Shown one piece after another: positions 1 through 9,996 of a DNA stretch of 64,000 nucleotides. Position 1 is the first letter of the stretch; every line of letters begins with the position of its first letter. A program made the position numbers and the translations under genes. This DNA is from Tyzzerella sp. (GTDB lineage: Bacteria > Bacillota > Clostridia > Lachnospirales > Lachnospiraceae). Where the stretch lies: contig JAFQDE010000019.1 of assembly GCA_017416155.1 (NCBI GenBank), positions 62,001-126,000 of the forward strand. Reading direction: 5' to 3'. The notes beneath the pieces were generated by a model, which was not told the DNA's origin, did no database searches, and was given only the letters and a program-made list of their open reading frames with translations.

Positions 1-539
1 TCAAAACACAAAATATCCGGTTCCAACGCCAGCGCACGTGCAATTGCAACACGCTGACACTGTCCACCTGACAATTGATGTGGATAATTGTTCATTCGAT
101 TCTCAAGCCCCATCTGTCTTAAAAGTTCTTCTGCCTGCGCCTTGATTTCCTCGTAAATCTCTTTCTTCTTCGCCTTATAATCCGGTCTTTCTTTTGCAAG
201 CAACTCTTTTGCAAGCATTACATTCTGCAATGCTGTGTACTGCGGAAATAAGTTGAAGGACTGAAATACCAAGCCAAAATGCAACCGTTTGCTTCTGATA
301 TGAGACTCCTTTTGTGTACTTGCATCATCTGCATCAAATAGTGTCTCACCATTTACACGAATGACGCCCTTGTCTGGGTGTTCTAAAAAGTTCAAACATC
401 GAAGGAGTGTGGTCTTACCACTTCCCGACGAACCGATAATGGAGAGAACCTGCCCCTCTTCCAATGAAAAACTGACATCCTTGAGGACATCGATGCGCCC
501 GAAACTCTTATATATGTTTTCAACTTCTAATACTGTCAT
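1..539 (-). CDS. Polar amino acid ABC transporter ATP-binding protein (partial)
   Basis: ATPase subunit of a GlnQ/ArtP-type amino acid importer, which hydrolyses ATP on the cytoplasmic face to drive uptake. The visible 179 N-terminal residues contain Walker A (GSSGSGKTT), the Q-loop region (LVFQSFNLFPQYTAL) and the ABC signature (LSGGQCQRVAIA). The window ends at Walker B (PDILCFD), so roughly the last 60 residues lie outside. The start is ATG at 539 with GGGAGGTG upstream. It is the third gene of a binding protein-permease-ATPase operon, 15 bases after the permease stop. Substrate is inferred only as a polar amino acid. Confidence 0.93.
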   Translation of the reverse strand, partial: MTVLEVENIYKSFGRIDVLKDVSFSLEEGQVLSIIGSSGSGKTTLLRCLNFLEHPDKGVIRVNGETLFDADDASTQKESHIRSKRLHFGLVFQSFNLFPQYTALQNVMLAKELLAKERPDYKAKKKEIYEEIKAQAEELLRQMGLENRMNNYPHQLSGGQCQRVAIARALALEPDILCF

Positions 540-554
540 CTCACACGCACCTCC

Positions 555-1241
555 CTATCGGAAATAATCCAGTTTTCTCTCTAAACGTCCAAGAAGAACG
601 GTGAGAATTCCACTAAATATTAAATAGTAAACGCCGGTAAAGAACAGTGGCCAGATTGCACCTGCAATACCTTGAGAACCTTTAAGGAACGCCTGTCCTG
701 CCCAAATAATCTCCTGAAGTGCGATAATGCGGGCAAGAGACGTATCTTTAACCAATGTAATAATCTCATTTGACATCGGTGGTATGATACGCTTAATCAT
801 CTGCAACAATTTTACCTTAAAGAATATCTGACTTTTCGTCATACCAAGGACAAGTCCGGCTTCTTCCTGTCCGACAGGAACGCTCTGAATCCCACCTCGA
901 TAGATTTCTGAAAAGTAACATGCATAGTTAAAAATAAATGCTACTGCTGCCGCCAGAAAACGCCCGGCTTCACCGCTTCCCCAGATTGGTGTTCCCAGAA
1001 CCAATCCCGGAAAATAGTAGAAAATTAAAAGTTGAATCATGAGAGGCGTACCTCTCACGATCCAAACAATAATCTTTGTAAAATAACTCAATGGTTTAAA
1101 TCGGGACATGGAACCAAAGGTAATGATAAGTCCCAAAGGTACTGCACCGATTAATGTCGCAAAGAATAACTTCAGCGTCTGCATAAAGCCGACATTCAGT
1201 GCTCTTACGACAATTGGAAATTGCTCCAATATTAAATCCAT
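555..1241 (-). CDS. Polar amino acid ABC transporter permease
   Basis: Membrane subunit of the same importer, 228 residues, normal for the HisM/GlnP family. About five hydrophobic segments are visible. The family's cytoplasmic EAA-type loop is recognisable near residues 125-160 (QEEAGLVLGMTKSQIFFKVK), where the ATPase docks. The C-terminal region EIITLVKDTSLARIIALQEI is typical of His/Glu/Gln permeases. The gene starts 24 bases after the binding-protein stop, so the two are co-transcribed. The ribosome site is weak (AGGA, 6 bases before ATG). Confidence 0.93.
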   Translation of the reverse strand: MDLILEQFPIVVRALNVGFMQTLKLFFATLIGAVPLGLIITFGSMSRFKPLSYFTKIIVWIVRGTPLMIQLLIFYYFPGLVLGTPIWGSGEAGRFLAAAVAFIFNYACYFSEIYRGGIQSVPVGQEEAGLVLGMTKSQIFFKVKLLQMIKRIIPPMSNEIITLVKDTSLARIIALQEIIWAGQAFLKGSQGIAGAIWPLFFTGVYYLIFSGILTVLLGRLERKLDYFR

Positions 1242-1265
1242 ATGTAATCCTGCTTTCTAAGTATA

Positions 1266-2072
1266 TTATTGCTCAATGATAGATTCCTGAACACCGTACT
1301 GTTTTGCACATTTCATCATAGAGCCGTCTGCGTAAGAATCTTTAAAAAATTTGTTCAATGCTGCAGCAAGGTCAGAATCTTTACGGAAACCAACACCATA
1401 CTCTTCACTGTTAAGACTTACTGTGTATGTCAAATCAGCATATCCTGTGCCCTCACCAATCATAGCACCAGCCATGAGTAAGTCGATAACTGCCGCATCT
1501 GATGTTTTACTTTTTACTTCCATAAGAGCATCAGATTGTGCTTTGACAGGTGTGTTTTCTAATTTTAATTTTGTAACTTCTTTTTCTCCTGCGCTTCCCG
1601 CCTCTACAGCAAAGGTCAAATCTTTAAGACTTTCTACTGTCTGATATTTATCAGCTACAGCTTTGTTAACAACAACTACCTGCGCATTTTTGCAGTATGC
1701 ATTTGAAGTTTCCATTGCTGCTTTTACTTCATCTGTCAGAGTCATGCCGTTCCATACGCAGTCGATTGTTTTTCCGTCTAATTCCATAACCTTGTTATCC
1801 CAGTCAATTTCAACGAATTCCACTTCTACACCAAGGCTCTCTGCAAATGCTTTCGCCATATCTGCATCAAATCCAATCCATTCACCCTTGTCATCTTTAT
1901 AATCCATTGGTGCAAAATCTGTGATACCAACAATGAGTGTACCTTTGTCTTTTACATATTCCATATCTGTCTTTGGTGTTTTGTCAGCATCTCCTGATGT
2001 GTCCTTTGTACCGCAAGCTACTAATGAAAGTACCATAAGTACGCTTAATAATAATGCAATAAATTTTTTCAT
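1266..2072 (-). CDS. Amino acid ABC transporter substrate-binding lipoprotein
   Basis: Extracytoplasmic solute receptor of the importer, 268 residues. It has a lipoprotein signal peptide: charged MKK, a hydrophobic core, and lipobox LVAC with the lipidated Cys at residue 20, so it is anchored on the outer face of the membrane. The mature part is an SBP type 3 domain (bacterial periplasmic binding family 3), with GTLIVGITDFAPMDYKD near its start and IDCVWNGMTLTDE, typical of the family. It is the first gene of the operon, with a promoter at 2116-2144. The ligand cannot be read from the sequence; cystine, glutamine and arginine types look alike here. Confidence 0.93.
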   Translation of the reverse strand: MKKFIALLLSVLMVLSLVACGTKDTSGDADKTPKTDMEYVKDKGTLIVGITDFAPMDYKDDKGEWIGFDADMAKAFAESLGVEVEFVEIDWDNKVMELDGKTIDCVWNGMTLTDEVKAAMETSNAYCKNAQVVVVNKAVADKYQTVESLKDLTFAVEAGSAGEKEVTKLKLENTPVKAQSDALMEVKSKTSDAAVIDLLMAGAMIGEGTGYADLTYTVSLNSEEYGVGFRKDSDLAAALNKFFKDSYADGSMMKCAKQYGVQESIIEQ

Positions 2073-2115
2073 GATTTTATTCTCCCTTTAAAGTATAATT
2101 TTAAAATACTTTGTT

Positions 2116-2144
2116 ATGTTATCACGTTACTATACTAAAGTCAA
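2116..2144 (-). promoter_or_regulatory. Promoter of the amino acid ABC operon
   Basis: Reading the minus strand, TTGACT at 2144-2139 and TAACAT at 2121-2116 are separated by 17 bases, a good sigma-A match about 45 bases before the binding-protein start. Confidence 0.65.
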
Positions 2145-2210
2145 GCGCTTTTTTGAAATATGCTACACTTTCTATAAACAGGGTACAGCATCTTCTATAC
2201 CCAGCCAAAC

Positions 2211-2244
2211 ATTAAAAAATGCGCCGGTTATAAACAACCGACGC
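2211..2244 (-). terminator. Rho-independent terminator after gdhA
   Basis: On the minus strand a 9-bp stem (GCGTCGGTT pairing with AACCGGCGC, one G-U pair) with a 6-base loop is followed by A and six T residues. It lies 14 bases past the gdhA stop. Confidence 0.8.
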
Positions 2245-2257
2245 ATCCATCTACTTC

Positions 2258-3652
<1,395 letters not shown>

Positions 3653-3673
3653 GAAATTTTACATACTATTTGT

Positions 3674-5590
3674 TTAATTCAATTCGTCTAGTTCCTTAAT
3701 CCACACATTCACACATGCATCACTCGGCATGCGAAGTCCGCCTCTCGGCGATACATCCACGCTTCCAACCTTTGGTCCGTCCGGCAGACAAGAACGTTTA
3801 AACTGCTGAGTAAAGAATCTCCAGTAGAACTTCTTAAGCCACTTCAGAATCGTCTCATCATCGTACGTTCCCGCAAATGCATACTTTGCAAGTCTATATA
3901 TCTTGCTCGGTGCAAAACCGAAACGAAGTACATAATACAGATAAAAATCATGAAGCTCATAAGGTCCAACTAAGTCCTCTGTCTTCTGTGCAATCTCTCC
4001 GTCTTTCGGAGGCAAAAGTTCCGGACTTACCGGTGTATCAAGCACATCATACAGTACATCACTCAGTTCTTTGTCTTCACAGGTGTCTGCGTAATATCTC
4101 ACCAAATGACGCACCAATGTCTTTGGTACAGAACCATTCACGCCGTACATTGACATATGGTCACCATTGTAGGTTGCCCATCCAAGTGCAAGTTCTGACA
4201 TATCTCCGGTTCCGATTACCATACCACCTGTCATATTTGCAATGTCCATCAGCACCTGCGTACGTTCTCTAGCCTGTGCATTTTCAAACGTTACATCATG
4301 TTTATCTTCCGGTTGTCCGATATCTCTGAAATGTGTGCGAACCGCATCCTTAATATTTACCTCACGTAAATTCGCACCAAGCTTCTGTGTCATCTTGCAG
4401 GCATTCTGATATGTTCTGTCCGTCGTGCCAAAGCATGGCATCGTCACACTCTCAATCTTATTTCGCGGGATTCCTAACATATCAAATGCTTTGGCAACTA
4501 CTAAAAGTGCCAATGTAGAATCCAATCCTCCTGAAATTCCCACTACTGCACTTTCACAGTGTGCGTGCTCAAGACGTTTCTTGAGTCCCATCGCCTGAAT
4601 CATGAAGATTTCTTCACAGCGATTCTCGCGGTCTGTCTTGTCGCTTGGAACAAATGGCATCGCTTCCACTGTCCTTGTAAGTGTCGTCTTCTCCACCTCC
4701 AATGAAAATGGAACCTCAATTGCATCCTGACGGTCCTCCATCTCTTGGAATGTCGTATTTCTGCTACGCTCTGCCACTAATTTTTCTATATCAATCTCAC
4801 TGTAAACTGTCTCATTCACAAAGCGGCTGGATTCATTTAATACCACGCCATTCTCTGCAATCACATTGTGACCGCCGTAAACTAAATCAGTCGTAGATTC
4901 GCCTTCTCCTGCATTTGCATAAATGTATCCGGCTATGAGTCTCGCCGACTGTCCTGTAATAAGATTCTGACGATAGGTATCTTTGCCAACTGCCTCCGCA
5001 CTTGCAGAACAATTTGCAATCACCGTTGCTCCCAACAGAGCAGCCTCCACGCTCGGCGGAATCGGTGCCCATACATCCTCGCAAATCTCTGCAGACACAA
5101 CTAAGTTCGGCATCTCATAGCAGGAATACAGAATCTTCGGTCCAAATGGAATCTCATCTCCCTCATACCAAATCCAGTCTGCCTTCTTCGGGCCAGGCTG
5201 AAACTGTCTCATCTCATAGCCTTCCCCGTAGTTTGGCAAAAATGTCTTGGTAGTAAGACCGAGCAGTTCCCCACGGCTGATCGCCGCTGCCACGTTATAT
5301 ACTTTGTTGCGAACTACATAAGGAAGTCCCACAAAGATCAGGGCATCTTTCCCTTCGGTATATCCAACAATCTTACGAAGAGCATCCTCTGAGGCTTTCA
5401 AAAGTGCACTCTGTGCGAATAAATCTCCGCAAGTATAACCTGTCACACACAGCTCCGGAAACACAATTATCTTCGCTCCGTTTGCCACAGTCTCGTCAAT
5501 CTTTTTACAGATTTCCTGTGTGTTATACTCTACATCAGCAACTCTCACATTTGGAGTTACTGCTGCTACTTTTACGAATCCCTGTTTCAT
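3674..5590 (-). CDS. nadE: Glutamine-dependent NAD+ synthase
   Basis: Makes NAD+ from deamido-NAD (nicotinate adenine dinucleotide) using ATP and ammonia released from glutamine; the last step of NAD synthesis. It has 638 residues in two domains. The N-terminal nitrilase-fold glutaminase shows its triad in FPELCVTGY (Glu), TKTFLPNYGE (Lys) and SAEICEDVW (Cys). The C-terminal synthetase has the PP-loop GISGGLDSTLAL and the later GTGDMSELALGW motif. ATG at 5590 has GGGGGC upstream; an in-frame TTG two codons earlier is less likely. It follows hslO by 12 bases, so the two form an operon. Confidence 0.96.
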   Translation of the reverse strand: MKQGFVKVAAVTPNVRVADVEYNTQEICKKIDETVANGAKIIVFPELCVTGYTCGDLFAQSALLKASEDALRKIVGYTEGKDALIFVGLPYVVRNKVYNVAAAISRGELLGLTTKTFLPNYGEGYEMRQFQPGPKKADWIWYEGDEIPFGPKILYSCYEMPNLVVSAEICEDVWAPIPPSVEAALLGATVIANCSASAEAVGKDTYRQNLITGQSARLIAGYIYANAGEGESTTDLVYGGHNVIAENGVVLNESSRFVNETVYSEIDIEKLVAERSRNTTFQEMEDRQDAIEVPFSLEVEKTTLTRTVEAMPFVPSDKTDRENRCEEIFMIQAMGLKKRLEHAHCESAVVGISGGLDSTLALLVVAKAFDMLGIPRNKIESVTMPCFGTTDRTYQNACKMTQKLGANLREVNIKDAVRTHFRDIGQPEDKHDVTFENAQARERTQVLMDIANMTGGMVIGTGDMSELALGWATYNGDHMSMYGVNGSVPKTLVRHLVRYYADTCEDKELSDVLYDVLDTPVSPELLPPKDGEIAQKTEDLVGPYELHDFYLYYVLRFGFAPSKIYRLAKYAFAGTYDDETILKWLKKFYWRFFTQQFKRSCLPDGPKVGSVDVSPRGGLRMPSDACVNVWIKELDELN

Positions 5591-5602
5591 AATCAAAGCC
5601 CC

Positions 5603-6481
5603 CTATCTGCTTTTCTTCAAGATTTCCTTTAATTCTTCCACTGTAAACGGATAACTGGTATTGCAGAAATGACAATGCATCTCTATCTCTTTTCCGTCAT
5701 CAATCATTTCCTGAATATCTTTTCTGCCGATGCTAATCAGCGCTTTCTCCACGCGTGATTTCGAACAGTTACACTTAAACTGCGTCGGCATTTTGTCGGT
5801 AAATTCGACATCCATTCCTTCCAACACAGTCTCTAATATCTGTTCCGGTGTCATTCCCTTGTCAAGCATACTTGTCACCGGCTCTAACTTCGCAATGTTT
5901 TCCTCGAGCTTTGTTACAACCTCATCTTCCACAAACGGCATCACCTGTATAATGAATCCGCCTGCCTGCTTCACTGTGTTATCTTTCTCCATCAAAACAC
6001 CAAGTCCGACAGACGACGGAACCTGTTCTGAGGTTGCAAAATAATAGGTCAAATCCTCTGCAATCTCGCTTGTCGTAAGGATAGTATCACCTACGTAAGG
6101 CTCTTTAAGACCCATGTCCTTAATGACACTGAGTACACCCAAGCCAAGTGCCTTGGCTACATCTAATTTCCCTTTTTCACTGGCCGGCAGAATCACCATT
6201 GGCTCTTCCACAAATCCTTTGACATTACCATTCACATCGGCTGTCACGGTAAGTCCCTTAATCGGACCATCACACTGAATCTTGATGGTAAGAAGATCCT
6301 TTTCATTCTTCATCATGCTACCCATCATAGCCCCTGCTGTCAGCAGTCTCCCAAGCGCTGCTGTTGCCACCGGGCTTGTCCCGTGCGCCGCACGCGCTGT
6401 CTCTACTACATCTCTTGTTGTCGCTGCAAATGCACGCACCTGATTGTTAGCGGCAGTTGCTCTTACAATATAATCACTCAT
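5603..6481 (-). CDS. hslO: Redox-regulated chaperone Hsp33
   Basis: Cytoplasmic holdase that is switched on when oxidation releases zinc from its C-terminal cysteines. The 292 residues are full length. The four-cysteine switch is complete: CxC in FKCNCSKSR and CxxC in MHCHFCNTSY near the C-terminus. The N-terminal substrate-binding domain carries HGTSPVATAALGR, typical of the family. Start ATG at 6481 has GGAAGGA upstream. First gene of a pair with nadE; the link between an oxidative-stress chaperone and NAD synthesis is only positional. Confidence 0.97.
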   Translation of the reverse strand: MSDYIVRATAANNQVRAFAATTRDVVETARAAHGTSPVATAALGRLLTAGAMMGSMMKNEKDLLTIKIQCDGPIKGLTVTADVNGNVKGFVEEPMVILPASEKGKLDVAKALGLGVLSVIKDMGLKEPYVGDTILTTSEIAEDLTYYFATSEQVPSSVGLGVLMEKDNTVKQAGGFIIQVMPFVEDEVVTKLEENIAKLEPVTSMLDKGMTPEQILETVLEGMDVEFTDKMPTQFKCNCSKSRVEKALISIGRKDIQEMIDDGKEIEMHCHFCNTSYPFTVEELKEILKKSR

Positions 6482-6529
6482 GTTATTGTCCTTCCCTATG
6501 TCATCTTAATATAATCGCTTTCTTAATTC

Positions 6530-7300
6530 TTAATCCTCAGATACGCATTTTCCACGTTCGCGGGCAACTACATACACTCGCTCGCTTTCATCCGTCGGCT
6601 GATTCCTCGTAAACGCATCATAAGCTGTTATATATTCCAATCCGGATTGCTCCAACAATCCTTTGATGGCATCCAAATTATAAGCTTTCTGATAATGCAT
6701 CTCCTGATATTTGCGATACAAATCAGAATCCTGTTCCTTGATAAAAAGACTTAATTCATACTCGTTAATCTGCTCATCTTCATAATAGTAATTATCCCAG
6801 ATGAAGCTGCAGTCTTCTCTGTCTTCCGCAATCGTCTGATTGCCGAGTACTTCGCAATACTTGTAAACCGTATTGAAATCAAAGATAAAGATTCCCTTCG
6901 GGTCCAAATAATTATTCGCCAAGCGAAATACCTCCAGCAAATCCTCTTCTTCTGTGATGTAATTGATAGAATCACAGATACTCACAATCGCTTTCACAGT
7001 TCCGTAAAGTTCAAACTCACGCATATCCTGTAAGAGATACAGAATATCATGTCCTGACTTTGCCCGTTTCTCCATCGCGATTTCAAGCATTTCCTCTGCA
7101 TTGTCCACGCCAATCATATCATAGCCTGCTGTTGCAAGAAGTTCTGTCATGTTACCTGTTCCGCAACCGAGATCCAACACAAGGCCATCACTGATTCCAT
7201 ATTCTTTTAACAAATCTACTAAGTATTCTGCCCATTCTTCGTATGGAATATTATCCATAAAAGTATCGTAGACAGAAGCAAAACTTGTGTATGCGTCCAT
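6530..7300 (-). CDS. Class I SAM-dependent methyltransferase
   Basis: Predicted cytoplasmic methyltransferase of 256 residues. The AdoMet-binding motif I is clear (LVLDLGCGTGNMTELL, around residues 42-57), followed by the acidic motif II (MIGVDNAEEML) and motif III region (AIVSICDSINYI). The C-terminal part has the Tyr-rich insert (DNYYYEDEQINEY) seen in uncharacterised Firmicutes methyltransferases. The substrate is unknown. I chose ATG at 7300 because AAGGAG lies 7 bases upstream; an extension to 7378 has no ribosome site. The promoter area holds a 12-bp inverted repeat that includes the ribosome site. Confidence 0.85.
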   Translation of the reverse strand: MDAYTSFASVYDTFMDNIPYEEWAEYLVDLLKEYGISDGLVLDLGCGTGNMTELLATAGYDMIGVDNAEEMLEIAMEKRAKSGHDILYLLQDMREFELYGTVKAIVSICDSINYITEEEDLLEVFRLANNYLDPKGIFIFDFNTVYKYCEVLGNQTIAEDREDCSFIWDNYYYEDEQINEYELSLFIKEQDSDLYRKYQEMHYQKAYNLDAIKGLLEQSGLEYITAYDAFTRNQPTDESERVYVVARERGKCVSED

Positions 7301-7305
7301 AGAAA

Positions 7306-7346
7306 ATCTCCTTATTTTATGAATTGTATCACAGAAATAAGGAGAT
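7306..7346. repeat. 12-bp inverted repeat spanning the methyltransferase promoter and ribosome site
   Basis: ATCTCCTTATTT at 7306-7317 is matched perfectly by AAATAAGGAGAT at 7335-7346, separated by 17 bases. On the minus strand the arm nearer the gene contains the AAGGAG ribosome site. A possible -10 (TACAAT) lies in the loop, with TTGGAC 18 bases upstream. Confidence 0.6.
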
Positions 7347-7401
7347 GTCCAATTGTATGTTACGTTAATTTGTTTCAAATAAACATTACTATATAAGGAT
7401 A

Positions 7402-8304
7402 TTACACTTCGATTTGATATTTTTCAACCATAGCCTGATAAAACTCAGGATCAGTAGTTAATTTTGGTATTGCTTCAAGTTCACCATCTGCAGTCATCTT
7501 TTGGATTAATGTGAATACGCAAGTCTGTGCACGTTTTTGACCTTCAATTTTCCCATCGTCATATAACATTTTACCTAATCTTGTCATCTTAATTTCCTCC
7601 TTTAACTGTTCCATTTCAACTGAATCTAAAAATTTGTCTGCCATAATATAAATCACTGCCTCAACTTTCCGAATAACTTCCACATCTTTAATAGTGGCCT
7701 GCCTAGTAATATCATATGCCGTTGATATACGCTCCTTTTGTGACATTGTGCCACTCATGAGTGGACAAAGTACAAGTGGTAATAAATCTGCTTTTGTAAT
7801 CTCTACACCTTTACTTACTTTTTGTTTCAATTCGGCAATCACTATGTCAGCATTTTTGTTTTGCATGATAATCGGAACAATACGATAAGTATTTACACCT
7901 TCTGCATATTCTGTCATCGGATTCTTAATTACTCCCGAAAACAAAACATATGTAGTGACGGCCTTGTCATGTCTAAGACTTAATTGTGCTTCATATACAC
8001 GAAAACGCTTAAGACCTGTTATACCCTCATTAGTGCTTTGGAATTCGAAATGTTTAATTGTATCATCTTCCATTAGATAATTAAAATCTTCAAATCCTTT
8101 TTTTAGTTCCAAGTGAATCTCCTCTGTAGGTAAAACACTAACAACATTTCCTTTGATGTTCAGCATAGGCATAAGTTCCTCTTTGAAAAACTGTGCCGTT
8201 ACTTTCAGTGCAACATCTTCATGCTTTGAAATGCTTGAAGGCTCTCGTGTAGAGGACGATTGCAAATTGAATGCGGGATTCTTTTGTTTTTTCTTTTTCT
8301 TCAT
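7402..8304 (-). CDS. Rpn-like PD-(D/E)XK family protein (putative transposase/nuclease)
   Basis: The 300 residues resemble the Rpn/PDDEXK-transposase group common in Lachnospiraceae. The core region HFEFQSTNEGITGLKRFRVYE has the E-x-Q arrangement of that nuclease fold, followed by AVTTYVLFSG. The C-terminal third (DDGKIEGQKRAQTCVF) matches the usual tail with a repeat-prone helix. The N-terminus is very lysine-rich (MKKKKKQK). It stands alone, with no partner gene or terminal repeats, so it is not a complete mobile element. Function is not established; members of the group have been linked to recombination and phage defence. Confidence 0.6.
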   Translation of the reverse strand: MKKKKKQKNPAFNLQSSSTREPSSISKHEDVALKVTAQFFKEELMPMLNIKGNVVSVLPTEEIHLELKKGFEDFNYLMEDDTIKHFEFQSTNEGITGLKRFRVYEAQLSLRHDKAVTTYVLFSGVIKNPMTEYAEGVNTYRIVPIIMQNKNADIVIAELKQKVSKGVEITKADLLPLVLCPLMSGTMSQKERISTAYDITRQATIKDVEVIRKVEAVIYIMADKFLDSVEMEQLKEEIKMTRLGKMLYDDGKIEGQKRAQTCVFTLIQKMTADGELEAIPKLTTDPEFYQAMVEKYQIEV

Positions 8305-8651
8305 ATGTATCCTTTCTGCAAAAACATATAAAGAAACTATCTATTTTTATTTTAACGCAAAATAAAAACCTAGACAACGGCTTTTTACTATTTTCTAATA
8401 TTGTTTGCTTGTCTTTCTTGGAATAACCTCAGATATTGAGATGATATTCTAGAAAATATTGAATTTTTGATTCTTATTGAAATGTGATAGTTTCCCTATA
8501 TAGAACCATCGTCTAAGTGGATTCTTAGTATAATATGCTTCGCACATAGCTGTCAAGCGTCAAATTAGATATGGCACCTCGTTTGGGGTGGACAACTCTT
8601 AGTAAAATGTGGTAAATTATAATCGTAAAAATTTAAAGGAGGAGTATTATT
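8305..8651. other. Intergenic region between divergent Rpn-like and aldolase genes
   Basis: These 347 bases hold the start regions of two divergent genes. The ribosome site AAAGGAGG before 8652 is the only strong signal. Several AT-rich -10-like hexamers exist, but none pairs convincingly with a -35. I see no gene or RNA in it. Confidence 0.5.
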
Positions 8652-9947
8652 ATGAGATTTGATTACATGCATCCCGCTGATCAGCTTATCATGATTATGG
8701 AACGAATCTATACCCATGGCATGACTACAACCAGTGGTGGCAACCTATCTATCATGGATGATAATGGTGATATCTGGATTACACCTAGCGGTGTTGACAA
8801 AGGTTCTTTGACAAGACAAGATATCATGCAGGTGAAACCTGACGGAACCGTTATTGGTATTCACAAACCTTCCGTTGAATTACCTTTCCATGCACATATT
8901 TATAAAATCCGTCCGGATATTAAAGCAGTTCTTCACGCTCATCCACCTGCACTTGTTGCATTCAGCTTGGCAAGAAAGGTGCCTGAAGCTTACCTTACCA
9001 CAGCCTCTGCCACCATTTGCAGTAATATAGGTGTTGCAGGATATGCAGTTCCGGGTTCAGATAAACTCGGCAAACAGATTGCAGAACAGTTTGAAGCAGG
9101 ACATGACATTGCTATGATGTGGAATCACGGTGTTGTTATTGGTTCTGAATCTTTATTTGAAGCCTTTAAGAAATTTGAAACTCTTGAAACTCTGGCTAAA
9201 CTTCAGATTGATGCATCTAGATTGAACAAGAAGATGAAGGTCCTCACACAGCTTGAACTTGATACGTCAGGTTCTAATCAGATGCCTCTCTTAGAGACAT
9301 TTATTCCTAAGACTATTTCCAGTGAGGAAAAAGCTGCCAGACGTGAAATGGTTAAGCTCATCAAGAGAGCTTATTCGCAAAGACTTTTCGGAGCGACACA
9401 GGGTACTTTCTCACAGCGTCTAAGTGATGGCTCATTCATTATTACACCTTACAGAATTGACCGTGCATACTTAGAGCCTGAAGATATCGTTCGTATCCAG
9501 AATGGACGTTGTGAAGATGGAAAGACACCTTCCAGATCCGTTCTTTTACATAAGACGATTTATGACTTGCATCCTGAGATTAACTCTCTTATCTTAGCAC
9601 ATCCACCATACATTATGGCGTTTGCTATTACAGATTCAGAGTTTGATTCAAGAACAATTCCTGAGAGTTACATTATGCTCAGAAAAGCACAGAGAGTGCC
9701 TTTTGGTGAGTCATATAACAATATTTTAGGCGTATCCAAGAAATTTTCACAGAGTTGCCCTATGCTTATTTTTGAAAACGACTCCGTGATGGTATCAGGA
9801 ACCAGTCTGATTAACGCATTCGACAGACTTGAAGTAGCTGAATTCTCTGCACATTCCATCATCGCTGCCAATGGCGTAGGTGAAATCGTCACCATCAATG
9901 ATGAAGAGACAAAAGAGATTGAGATAGCTTTTAACCTTGAAGACTAA
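8652..9947 (+). CDS. Tandem class II aldolase/adducin domain protein
   Basis: The 431 residues hold two class II aldolase (FucA/AraD-like) domains in a row, where most family members have one. The first domain (about 1-205) keeps the features of a working metal-dependent enzyme: TTSGGNLSIM, TPSGVDKGSL, Glu in VELPFHAH, the zinc pair in VLHAHPPA and a third His in MWNHGVVI. The second (about 220-425) keeps the fold (GTFSQRLSDGSFIITP, ILAHPPYIMA) but has lost the metal-site Glu and the third His (SVLLHKTI; IFENDSVMVSG). The substrate is probably a sugar phosphate, not identifiable. It starts after a strong AAAGGAGG and is monocistronic. Confidence 0.8.
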   Translation: MRFDYMHPADQLIMIMERIYTHGMTTTSGGNLSIMDDNGDIWITPSGVDKGSLTRQDIMQVKPDGTVIGIHKPSVELPFHAHIYKIRPDIKAVLHAHPPALVAFSLARKVPEAYLTTASATICSNIGVAGYAVPGSDKLGKQIAEQFEAGHDIAMMWNHGVVIGSESLFEAFKKFETLETLAKLQIDASRLNKKMKVLTQLELDTSGSNQMPLLETFIPKTISSEEKAARREMVKLIKRAYSQRLFGATQGTFSQRLSDGSFIITPYRIDRAYLEPEDIVRIQNGRCEDGKTPSRSVLLHKTIYDLHPEINSLILAHPPYIMAFAITDSEFDSRTIPESYIMLRKAQRVPFGESYNNILGVSKKFSQSCPMLIFENDSVMVSGTSLINAFDRLEVAEFSAHSIIAANGVGEIVTINDEETKEIEIAFNLED

Positions 9948-9951
9948 TTCA

Positions 9952-9983
9952 AAAGGCATACCAGCCCACGCTGATATGCCTTT
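9952..9983. terminator. Bidirectional terminator between the aldolase gene and ilvE
   Basis: AAAGGCATA-C-CAGC pairs with GCTG-A-TATGCCTTT around a CCAC loop, a 13-bp stem with one mismatch. T-rich runs follow on both strands, so it can end both convergent transcripts. Confidence 0.8.
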
Positions 9984-9996
9984 CTTTATACTCTAC

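Noticed and set aside
2181-2205. GGGTA...TACCC hairpin near the ABC operon promoter
   Set aside because: Five-base stem with no run of T residues; likely chance.
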